Shown piece by piece: positions 57,066-64,000 of a stretch of DNA of 64,000 bases. The position numbers and the translations under genes were made by a program. The notes under the pieces are model-generated. The model was not told where the DNA came from. It searched no databases and saw only the letters and a list, made by a program, of their open reading frames with translations. Location of the stretch: positions 62,001-126,000 of the forward strand of contig JAKFVT010000031.1 of assembly GCA_021732005.1 (NCBI GenBank). The letters are read 5' to 3'. Position 1 is the stretch's first letter. Every line of letters begins with the position of its first letter. The DNA comes from Mycobacterium sp. (GTDB lineage Bacteria > Actinomycetota > Actinomycetes > Mycobacteriales > Mycobacteriaceae).

Positions 57066-58028
57066 CTAGTCGCACGGACCGCGCCGGGTGAGCCGGTGAT
57101 ACAACGCTGCGGCCTCAGTCCTGTTGGCGGCACCCAATTTCCGCAGAATGCGCTTGACGTGAACTTTCACCGTGTTCTCCGTCAGGAACAGGGCGGTGGC
57201 TATCTGCGCGTTCGTCTTGCCGAGGGCGATGCTCCGCAACACATCCCACTCGCGCGGCGACAGCCGTTCAGTGGCTCGCTCGGCGCGCGGCAACGGCGAC
57301 ACCGCGGCCAGTCGCGGTGGCGGCTGCGGGGCCGACGGGCCGCCCGGACCGTCGGCGCCGGCTCGGTCCCCCAGGGATGCCGATGCCTGGTTGATCACTT
57401 TCAGCCTGTCGGCGAGTTGGGCCCGCTCGATCGCGAGACCCAGACCGCCGGCGTACAGGCCTAGAAGATCGCGGTCGATGTCCTGGACGCTGCGGTCCGG
57501 GTAGCGGTCAGCGTGGATCATCGCCACCGGAGCGCCCCACGCGTGGACCGGCGCAGCCACGTAATCGGTGGTCCGGGTGAACTTCACGATCTTGCGGAAC
57601 ACCCGGGGATGGGATTGCGCATCGCACACCAGGATTGGCGCGCCACTCAGCAGCATCTCGGATTCCAGCAGTTGACCGGCCAACCGCTGAGAGTGTGCCG
57701 TTCCGAAAGCCACGAGCTGCTCGGCGAAATCGGCGTCATCAGCGGTGTAGGCGTTATGCGTCACCCAGATCCCGTGGTCGATCCTGGAGAACAGAACACG
57801 AGTGAACCCGATTCGAGCCGCCGCCCCGGCCGCCAACCCGAGTAGTTCGTTCATCGACGACGCCAGAACCAGTTGACTGACGGCATCCTGGACGCCGGCG
57901 ACGAGACCGCCGGAGTCTGGCTCCTGCACGGCGCTTCGCGCCCGGGCGGTGCCGCCCACGACAGCAGGCAGACGGCCCAGCGAAGTCCCGCCAGATGTCT
58001 TCACCGCGGTGTCGAGACGACCGATCAC
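57066..58028 (-). CDS. GAF-LuxR transcriptional regulator
   Basis: 320 residues from a GTG at 58028. A GAF-like sensor (about 45-195: MNELLGLAAGAAARIGFTRVLFSRI, AAPVHAWGAPVAMIHAD) is joined by a Pro/Gly-rich linker to a C-terminal LuxR HTH (about 255-312: LSPREWDVLRSIALGKTNAQIATALFLTENTVKVHVKRIL). No receiver domain, so control is probably by ligand binding to the GAF domain. Divergent from the tandem TetR gene. Confidence 0.88.
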   Translation of the reverse strand: MIGRLDTAVKTSGGTSLGRLPAVVGGTARARSAVQEPDSGGLVAGVQDAVSQLVLASSMNELLGLAAGAAARIGFTRVLFSRIDHGIWVTHNAYTADDADFAEQLVAFGTAHSQRLAGQLLESEMLLSGAPILVCDAQSHPRVFRKIVKFTRTTDYVAAPVHAWGAPVAMIHADRYPDRSVQDIDRDLLGLYAGGLGLAIERAQLADRLKVINQASASLGDRAGADGPGGPSAPQPPPRLAAVSPLPRAERATERLSPREWDVLRSIALGKTNAQIATALFLTENTVKVHVKRILRKLGAANRTEAAALYHRLTRRGPCD

Positions 58029-58062
58029 CTCCGCGAGCGTACGCGGGATGGTGATTTATGTC

Positions 58063-58124
58063 TATAGCTGATAACACTTATAGCTGCGTTGCCATAGCCG
58101 AATCAGCCACGCAATAGCGCTATT
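58063..58124. promoter_or_regulatory. Direct repeats and palindrome between the LuxR and TetR genes
   Basis: TATAGCTG occurs at 58063-58070 and again at 58079-58086, a 16-base period, with a degenerate copy CATAGCCG at 58093-58100. A perfect palindrome AATAGCGCTATT follows at 58113-58124. They fill the divergent 194-base gap; one or both flanking regulators may bind here. Confidence 0.45.
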
Positions 58125-58222
58125 TCTCGTGTCAATGTACTTGTTTGTTACGTTCCGCAACCGCTGCAGGGGCGATCTGGGAGGATGTTCCAATCCGGCC
58201 GGCAGGAAGGGACACTCCAGCG

Positions 58223-59428
58223 ATGCAGCCAACCGTCCCAGCCGTCAGGCGCAGGCCGAAGGACCGCAAGAAGCAGATCCTCGATCAGGCCGCCCGGCTG
58301 TTCATCGACCGCGGGTTCCATTCGGTGAAACTGGAGGAGATCGCGGAGGCCGCCGGCGTGACGGCTCGCGCCCTATACCGCCACTACGACAACAAACAGG
58401 CGCTGCTCACCGCAGTGATTCTCAACGCGCAGGACGAATACCAGAGTTTCCGCAATCCCGAGGGTCGCACACCCGAGGCGGCCGCCCGCCCGCTCCATGA
58501 CGAGTTGCCCGACCTGATCGCGGCGGCCGTCGAGACCCGAGCGCTGACCGTGCTGTGGCAACGCGAGGCCCGGTATCTCACCGCCGACGACCGCGCCGAA
58601 GTTCGGCAACGGATCAACTCCATCGTGGCGGGCATGCAGGCCGGCGTTCGCCTGGAGATGCCGGAGCTGAGCCCCCCACATGCCGAGCTACGGGCATGGG
58701 CCGTGTCCAGCACCCTGACAAGCCTTGGGCGACACAGCCTCAGCCTGCCCGGCACCGAGCTGAGGGTGCTGCTCTACCGGGCGTGCATGGCCGCCGCGCG
58801 TGCCGTGCCGGTCGGAGCACTCGAGCCGATCGAGGGTCCGGCGGGTCGGGAGTCGGCGGCGTTCTCGCGGTACGAGACGCTGCTTGCCGCGGGTGCGCAG
58901 TTGTTCCGTGCCCGTGGATATCCCGCTGTGAGCACTGCCGACATCGGCAAGACCGTCGGAATCGCGGGGCCCGGCCTGTACCGTTCCTTCTCCTCCAAGC
59001 AGGCCATCCTCGACACCCTGGTACGCCGGCTCGACGAGTGGTCCGCCCTGGAGTGCATCCGGGTGCTACGGGCGAATACTCCTGCGGCGCAACGGCTTGG
59101 CCAGCTCGTAGCCGGGCGGGTGCGGATCAGCCTGGACGACCCCGACCTGGTCTCGGTGTCGATCACCGAACTGTCCTCGGCCTCCGACGAGGTTCGCGAC
59201 AGCGTCATCAGGAACCAGGCCGACCGCGACGGGCTGTGGATCGACCTCATTCGCACCCTGGTCCCGCAGACCACCGTCGCGCAGGCCCGACTACTGGTCG
59301 CGGCCGCCGTCAGCTTCATCGAAGATGTCTCGCGGACATGGCATCTCACCCGCAGGACCGATGTCGCGCAGGAGATGACCGCTATCGCGTTGGCAATCTT
59401 GACCAGCCAAGCCGACGCGCCCCAGTAG
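58223..59428 (+). CDS. TetR-family regulator with two tandem TetR units
   Basis: 401 residues from ATG 58223 (AAGGGA site). The first unit has an HTH at about 15-62 ([43 protein letters not shown]) and a ligand domain to about 190. A second complete HTH follows at about 212-260 ([42 protein letters not shown]) with its own helical domain. This doubled architecture is known in actinobacteria. Targets may include the minus-strand catabolic operon at 59446-64000, which it meets end to end, or the divergent LuxR gene. Confidence 0.88.
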   Translation: MQPTVPAVRRRPKDRKKQILDQAARLFIDRGFHSVKLEEIAEAAGVTARALYRHYDNKQALLTAVILNAQDEYQSFRNPEGRTPEAAARPLHDELPDLIAAAVETRALTVLWQREARYLTADDRAEVRQRINSIVAGMQAGVRLEMPELSPPHAELRAWAVSSTLTSLGRHSLSLPGTELRVLLYRACMAAARAVPVGALEPIEGPAGRESAAFSRYETLLAAGAQLFRARGYPAVSTADIGKTVGIAGPGLYRSFSSKQAILDTLVRRLDEWSALECIRVLRANTPAAQRLGQLVAGRVRISLDDPDLVSVSITELSSASDEVRDSVIRNQADRDGLWIDLIRTLVPQTTVAQARLLVAAAVSFIEDVSRTWHLTRRTDVAQEMTAIALAILTSQADAPQ

Positions 59429-59445
59429 CCCGGCGAAAAGACCGA

Positions 59446-60216
59446 TCACCACAGCGCCGCGAGGGTTCCGCCGTCAGCGACCTGCGCCGTCCCGTTGATC
59501 ATCGACGCGTCGTCGGAGAGCAGAAAGGCGACGATGCCCGCCATCTCGTCCGGTCCGGCCATCCGGCCCTGCAGACGACCGATCATCGTGTCGGCCCCGC
59601 CCTCTCCGAGTGCCTCGTCGAACATCGTCATCGCGGTCTGCTGCATCGGGGTGTCGACGAACGCCGGCAGCAGCGCATTGGATCGCACGTTGGCCGTGCG
59701 GAGTTCGGCGGCGGTGATCCGGCTGAGGTGGATGATCCCCGCCTTGGACATCCCATAGGCCGCGGTGCCCGCGGCCGCGACCTGTCCGCCGAGCGAGGAC
59801 ATGTTGACGATGGCACCGCCCCCGCGCTCGACCATTCGGGGCGCGGCGTGCTTGGTGCACAGCCAGGCGCCGCGCAGGTTCACTCCGATCACCCGGTCGA
59901 AGTCAGCGACTTCGGTGTCCAGCAGCGGGGCGAAATGCACGACACCGGCGTTCGCGACGAGCTTGTCGACGCCGCCGAACTCTGCGACGCACGCCTCCAC
60001 CATCCCGGCGACCTGCGACTCGTCGCTCACGTCGACCTGGTGACCGACGGCACCGCCGCCGATCTCGACCGCCGCGGACTTCGCGGTGTCGGCGTTGATG
60101 TCAGCACACAGGACATGACACCCCTCGGCGGCCAGCCGCCGGGCGATGGCCAGACCGATGCCGGCGCCCGCCCCGGTCACAATCGCGGACTTCCCGGCCA
60201 GGTCGGGATGCGTCAT
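59446..60216 (-). CDS. Short-chain dehydrogenase/reductase
   Basis: 256 residues. NAD(P)-binding TGAGAGIG near residue 16, NAG in KLVANAG, catalytic Ser in NMSSLGG, and YGMSK for Tyr-Lys. The C-terminal NGTAQVADGG is typical. It is the last gene of a four-gene operon that parallels the M. tuberculosis ephB-ribA1-SDR (Rv1938-Rv1941) region, where Rv1941 is an SDR. Probably oxidises an alcohol made by the upstream oxygenase or epoxide hydrolase. The ATG has an AGGAG site. Confidence 0.87.
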   Translation of the reverse strand: MTHPDLAGKSAIVTGAGAGIGLAIARRLAAEGCHVLCADINADTAKSAAVEIGGGAVGHQVDVSDESQVAGMVEACVAEFGGVDKLVANAGVVHFAPLLDTEVADFDRVIGVNLRGAWLCTKHAAPRMVERGGGAIVNMSSLGGQVAAAGTAAYGMSKAGIIHLSRITAAELRTANVRSNALLPAFVDTPMQQTAMTMFDEALGEGGADTMIGRLQGRMAGPDEMAGIVAFLLSDDASMINGTAQVADGGTLAALW

Positions 60217-60254
60217 CGCTTCTCCTCTGCGAACCCGTTGCGTGCGAGCATGCG

Positions 60255-61394
60255 TCAGCCGGCCACCGGCCACGCCGTCGCGGACGATTCGACGTGCAGC
60301 CCATGTTCCCGGATGGCGCCGAACATGAGCAGCCCCAGCTCCGGTGCGTCGTCGGACAACCGGACGGTGTACACGCCGAGGTCGCGCAGAATCCATGCGA
60401 CGGTCTCGGACAGCAGATCCGGCGTTGTCGTGCCGGACAGCAGACCGCAGGCGCGGACGGTCGGCGGCCGTAGATAAATGATCATGCCGGTGCCACGGGC
60501 CTGCATCGCGGCGACCGCATGAGCGAGTTCCGCACCGCAAGCGCATGCCAGCGAACCGAACACGTCATCCGGCGGGCAGGAGCGAAGCGACAAGGGGATG
60601 AACCCTGAGCCGAGGCATTCGAGGTGGACGTGCAATGGCATCGGCGCGTCCGCACCGGCATTGCCGGCGATCACCGCAAGGTGCTCGGATCCTTCTCGGG
60701 GATCGCGGTAGCCGACCACCGTGAAGGCGCCCGAATCGGTCGGCAGTGTGGTCTCCGCCGAACGCACGACCTGCGGCTCGGTGCGACGCCGGTACGTCGC
60801 CAACTCCGCCACCGAGATGAGGGGCAGGCCATGCCGGTCCGCGAAGGACGCCAGCTCGGCACGATCCGCCATGCCCGCCGGGTTCCGTTGCGACACAATC
60901 TCGCACAACACACCCGCAGGCCGTCGCATACCGAGACGGGCCAGGTCGACTGCCGCCTCGGCCGCACCCGCGGACCGGCCGAGCACGCCGTGCTGCCCGG
61001 CCTGCACCGGGATCACATGTCCGGGCCGGCGGAAATCGGCGACTGTGGCCTCGGCGTCGGCGAGGGCGGCGATGGTGCGGGCCCGGTCGATCGCCGAGAT
61101 CCCGGTGCCGGTTTCGCGAAAGTCCACCGTCACCCGCTGAGCGGCGATACCCACGGTCTCGCCGTTTCGATGACACACCGGCGGCAGGTTGAGTCGCTCA
61201 CAGTCCGCACCGGGCAGGGCGATCCGGACGTAACCGGAGGTGTGCCGGACCGTGAACGTGAGCAGTTTCGCCGTGGCGGCATCCGCGGCGAAGACCAGAT
61301 AGCCCTGGTCCTCCGAGTCGTCGACCACGATGGCGGGACGACCGGTGGCCACGGCGGCGATGGCGCGCCGTACCCGTCCGTACGCGGTCTTCAT
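60255..61394 (-). CDS. ribA1: Divergent RibBA-like protein (RibA1/Rv1940 type)
   Basis: 379 residues that follow the outline of a DHBP synthase fused to GTP cyclohydrolase II. The DHBP-synthase half keeps FTVRHTSGYVRIALPG and RPGHVIPVQA. However, the RENEGDL motif is replaced by SEDQGYL and the GHTEAAVDLA motif by GAAEAAVDLA, losing its His. The GCHII half keeps the Cys cluster (CPPDDVFGSLACACGAEL) but has an insertion after HLECL and ends early. It may not make riboflavin precursors. Gene order with ephB and an SDR matches Rv1938-Rv1941, where it is called ribA1. Confidence 0.78.
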   Translation of the reverse strand: MKTAYGRVRRAIAAVATGRPAIVVDDSEDQGYLVFAADAATAKLLTFTVRHTSGYVRIALPGADCERLNLPPVCHRNGETVGIAAQRVTVDFRETGTGISAIDRARTIAALADAEATVADFRRPGHVIPVQAGQHGVLGRSAGAAEAAVDLARLGMRRPAGVLCEIVSQRNPAGMADRAELASFADRHGLPLISVAELATYRRRTEPQVVRSAETTLPTDSGAFTVVGYRDPREGSEHLAVIAGNAGADAPMPLHVHLECLGSGFIPLSLRSCPPDDVFGSLACACGAELAHAVAAMQARGTGMIIYLRPPTVRACGLLSGTTTPDLLSETVAWILRDLGVYTVRLSDDAPELGLLMFGAIREHGLHVESSATAWPVAG

Positions 61395-61407
61395 CGTCGT
61401 GACACCA

Positions 61408-62463
61408 CTAGCTCAGTCCGCCAAGGAAATCGAGCAGCAAGCGATTGGTCTCCTTGGGCTGCTCCTGTTGGATCCAGTGCCCGACGCCGTCCACCATGTG
61501 GGTGCCGCAGTAGTTGGGCATCACCTCGTGCGCACGTTCGGCCGCCTCGGCACCCCAGGTGGTGCCGACGTCGTACTGACCCCCGATGAAGAGTGCGGGC
61601 GAGGTCAGCGGGGTGCCCTCGTACTCGGCGAGGTCGTGCCAGTCGTTGTCGATGTTGTGATAGAAGCTCAGCGGACCGCCGAGTCCGGATCGCGCGAATT
61701 CGCCTGTGTAGAAGTCGAGATCAGCGTCGGTGAACCACTCTGGCATGGTATCGGGGTAGACGAAAGCGTCCTTGAGCCGCGCACCGTGCGGCATGCACAG
61801 CGGGCCGGACCGGATCACCTCGATCGGATCCATCGCGGCGAGATCCACCCCGGCCGCCTCGGCCGCCTGGGTCGCGGCGGCCATCGCATCGCCGGACACC
61901 GTATAGGTCAGACCGAGCAGCCAGCTTCGCAGATCCTCTTCGATCTCGGCGATGATGCCGTCCTGCTCGGAGAAGTAGTCCTGGTACCAGACCTTCCCCG
62001 GGCCGGCCAGTTCCAGGTGGTAGTCGTTGGGCCGGTGTTCGCCGAACGGGCTGCCGGGCAACCCGATCACTCCTCGCCCGGCGAACGGCACGCTGATCCC
62101 GACCACACCACGACACCGCTCGGGGTGCAGCCAGGCGAATGTCCAGGCGACCGGCGCACCCCAGTCGTGCCCGACGACCACGGCCTGCTTCTCACCGTAG
62201 GCGTCGATCACGCCGAGAATGTCACCGACCAGTTCCTTGATCCGATACGCGGTCTGCACACGGTATTTGGAGGACTGGCCGTAGCCCCGCTGGTCGATGG
62301 CCACCACCCGGTAACCCGCCTCGGCCAGCACCGGGATCTGGTGGCGCCACGAGTACCACGACTCGGGGAAGCCGTGGACCAACACCACCAACGGCCCCTC
62401 GCCCTCCTCCACAGCGTGGATCCGGGTGCCGCGGCAGTTGAGCATCCGATGGGTCTGCGACAT
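61408..62463 (-). CDS. ephB: Epoxide hydrolase, EphB-like
   Basis: 351 residues, closely matching M. tuberculosis EphB (Rv1938, 356 aa) along its length. The alpha/beta-hydrolase epoxide hydrolase has oxyanion HGFPESWYSW, nucleophile Asp in GHDWGAPVAW, acid Asp in GGQYDVGT and base His in GVGHWIQQE. It opens epoxides to diols in the cytosol. Start ATG 62463 follows an AGAGG site; a GTG one codon earlier is possible. It lies 13 bases from the FAD oxidoreductase, which could supply or act on the epoxide. Confidence 0.93.
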   Translation of the reverse strand: MSQTHRMLNCRGTRIHAVEEGEGPLVVLVHGFPESWYSWRHQIPVLAEAGYRVVAIDQRGYGQSSKYRVQTAYRIKELVGDILGVIDAYGEKQAVVVGHDWGAPVAWTFAWLHPERCRGVVGISVPFAGRGVIGLPGSPFGEHRPNDYHLELAGPGKVWYQDYFSEQDGIIAEIEEDLRSWLLGLTYTVSGDAMAAATQAAEAAGVDLAAMDPIEVIRSGPLCMPHGARLKDAFVYPDTMPEWFTDADLDFYTGEFARSGLGGPLSFYHNIDNDWHDLAEYEGTPLTSPALFIGGQYDVGTTWGAEAAERAHEVMPNYCGTHMVDGVGHWIQQEQPKETNRLLLDFLGGLS

Positions 62464-62476
62464 CACGACCTCTTCT

Positions 62477-63952
62477 CTAATGGGACCGGGTGGCAGCCAA
62501 ACCGATTGATACTTCCTCGGTTCGGATCAGGTCTTCGACGGACGGAATGGTGCTGTTCTCGTAATTGCGCGCGATGAGGGTCTTCTGCCCGGAGAGTTTG
62601 GTCCGGGCCCATTTGCCGACCACGCGGGCCGCCACCTTCGGCGTCATAAGTGCCGCAGCGGGTTTGACCAGATGCACGACGGCCAGGAACTCGTTGTAGG
62701 TCTCCGGGTCGTCGTGCACCAACTCCATCACGCGATCCATGTACCAGGTCAGTGCGCCGAAGTAGAACGGTCGCTTCTTGTCGACGTCCTTGAGCCAGTC
62801 GAACCGCAGGTTCTGTTCCCGGATCACGAACCAGGCGGTGTCGGCCAACTTGGCGATCGTGCGGAAGTAGCGCCGAGGCAGATCCGGGTCGGTGGGACCG
62901 TACTTGGCCAGCAGCAGCTGCATTTCCCGGACTTCCTTGAGCGCCAAGGTCATCCCGAGCCCGGATACCGGGTCGGCACTGGTGTAGGCGTCACCGACGA
63001 CCACCAGTGCGCGCGGCAGGTTGCGCTTCTTCTCGTAGTGCAGCCGCAGCATGTTGGGATACCGGAAGTTGTAGATCGGCGAGGCCGGCTCGAGGCCGTC
63101 GATGTTCTCCCCGATCACCGCCGACGGCATCCGGTTGGCAAACTCACGGAACTCCTGCGCCGTGCGCGGCGGCGAATAGCAGTTGTAGGCCACCAGCGAT
63201 GTGGACAGGATGGAACGTGAGCTGTCGGTGTAGTACTGCGCGGCGTAGGTGTCCTCGTACGGACGGTACGCGTAACAGATGACCATCACCTTGTCGTCCC
63301 ACTGCCGCTCGGGCGGCACGTGGTGGAACATGGTGGAGTAGAAGCAGTTGATGATGTCCTGCTCGACCTCCGGCGCCCCGATGCCGATGCGATCCAGGAA
63401 CTCCGGAAAGCGGGTGTTCTTTCCTGATGCGTCGACCACGAATTCGGCGGGTATGACACCGAGTTCGTCACCATCGCCGGCGATCGCGACACCGACCACG
63501 GTGTCGTCGGCACGGTCGTAAACCAGGTCGGCCACTTCGGATTCATAGCGGAAGCTGATCCGCGGTTCGCCGTCGAGGCGGCGCCGAACACACCACTCCA
63601 GCAGGGGCCTTGCGGCACAGACGATCTGGATCGGCCCGGTGCCCGGTTTCTTCCAGGTTCCGCCGAGCCGGATGCGGTACTGGGCGGCCATGTCGACGTC
63701 GAACGCGCCCTCGCGGACCATGTCGTCGATGATTCCGGGGAAGAACCGCTCGAGTTCGATGCGCCCCGCGGTGAGCAGATGGTGCAGGTGCCAGCCCTGC
63801 GCCGCGCCCGGCCGGCCCTCGCGGCGGGTGTGCGGTGCATCCTTTTCCAGGACGATGACCTTGTCGAAGGTCTCACTGAGCACCTTGGCCGCGGCGATTC
63901 CGGCGATGCTTCCGCCGACCACCACCGCGGTGCCGTGCCCGCGGCGGCGCAC
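62477..63952 (-). CDS. FAD-dependent oxidoreductase (monooxygenase/geranylgeranyl-reductase-like), possibly cut by window end
   Basis: At least 491 residues. The dinucleotide-binding motif VVVGGSIAGIAAAKVL lies at the N-terminus and the second FAD motif VVGDAYTSADPVSGLGMTLAL near 320, as in class A flavoprotein monooxygenases. GTG 63952 is a possible start, but the frame stays open to the window edge (preceding codons read ...RLNYATVDLAD), so the true start may lie outside. First gene of the operon with ephB, the RibBA-like gene and the SDR. Likely hydroxylates or epoxidises a hydrophobic substrate. Confidence 0.83.
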   Translation of the reverse strand: MRRRGHGTAVVVGGSIAGIAAAKVLSETFDKVIVLEKDAPHTRREGRPGAAQGWHLHHLLTAGRIELERFFPGIIDDMVREGAFDVDMAAQYRIRLGGTWKKPGTGPIQIVCAARPLLEWCVRRRLDGEPRISFRYESEVADLVYDRADDTVVGVAIAGDGDELGVIPAEFVVDASGKNTRFPEFLDRIGIGAPEVEQDIINCFYSTMFHHVPPERQWDDKVMVICYAYRPYEDTYAAQYYTDSSRSILSTSLVAYNCYSPPRTAQEFREFANRMPSAVIGENIDGLEPASPIYNFRYPNMLRLHYEKKRNLPRALVVVGDAYTSADPVSGLGMTLALKEVREMQLLLAKYGPTDPDLPRRYFRTIAKLADTAWFVIREQNLRFDWLKDVDKKRPFYFGALTWYMDRVMELVHDDPETYNEFLAVVHLVKPAAALMTPKVAARVVGKWARTKLSGQKTLIARNYENSTIPSVEDLIRTEEVSIGLAATRSH

Positions 63953-64000
63953 ATCGGCCAGATCGACCGTGGCGTAGTTCAGTCGTGGCGCTGTTCGCCG

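Overview
The window looks like the chromosome of a mycobacterium, most likely an environmental, Mycolicibacterium-type species. The GC content is high, GTG and TTG starts are common, and genes overlap by 1-4 bases. The fadE6-fadD2-polD2 neighbourhood leads into a complete ESX-3 locus, as in M. tuberculosis (Rv0269c-Rv0292) and M. smegmatis. I see no insertion sequence, phage gene, tRNA, rRNA or CRISPR array. No gap between genes reaches 300 bases.

Layout. (1) 1-7078: a partial MFS permease, a double acyl-CoA dehydrogenase (fadE6), an acyl-CoA ligase (fadD2), a LigD-type polymerase (polD2) and a CopD-type membrane protein. (2) 7044-22062, minus strand: the full ESX-3 operon eccA3-eccB3-eccC3-PE5-PPE4-esxG-esxH-espG3-eccD3-mycP3-eccE3. 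A siderophore-interacting flavoprotein (SIP reductase) follows directly. (3) 22146-42915: a mycobactin-type siderophore cluster. mbtB-mbtE-mbtF-mbtG-mbtH run as overlapping genes on the minus strand straight into eccA3. mbtA diverges from mbtB. Beyond it lie mbtI, an exported protein of unknown function under tandem iron boxes, and mbtK. (4) 42983-50245: an SRPBCC protein, a sulfatase, a small protein, and an XRE-cupin regulator divergent from an aldehyde dehydrogenase / glutaryl-CoA-dehydrogenase-like / aldehyde dehydrogenase operon. (5) 50304-55999: two coiled-coil proteins (one with a CsbD domain), a zinc polyol-type dehydrogenase divergent from a mannitol-type PTS EIICBA with its DeoR regulator, and a small hypothetical. 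(6) 56198-64000: an alpha/beta hydrolase, a GAF-LuxR regulator, a tandem TetR regulator, and a minus-strand operon of FAD oxidoreductase, EphB-type epoxide hydrolase, RibBA-like protein and SDR that resembles Rv1938-Rv1941.

The centrepiece is an iron-acquisition superlocus of about 36 kb. Siderophore synthesis, the ESX-3 secretion system needed for mycobactin-dependent iron use, and a ferric-siderophore reductase are physically joined and marked by five IdeR-like iron boxes. In M. tuberculosis and M. smegmatis the mbt and ESX-3 loci are separate. The polyketide synthases MbtC and MbtD are absent. Instead the MbtE homologue is a double-length C-A-T-C-A-T protein whose extra module sits exactly where MbtC/MbtD would act. 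The adenylation domain of that module has lost the Asp that normally holds an alpha-amino group and carries Leu-Glu there. My inference is that the strain makes a mycobactin-like siderophore in which the polyketide beta-hydroxy acid is replaced by an NRPS-loaded unit, perhaps a beta-amino acid.
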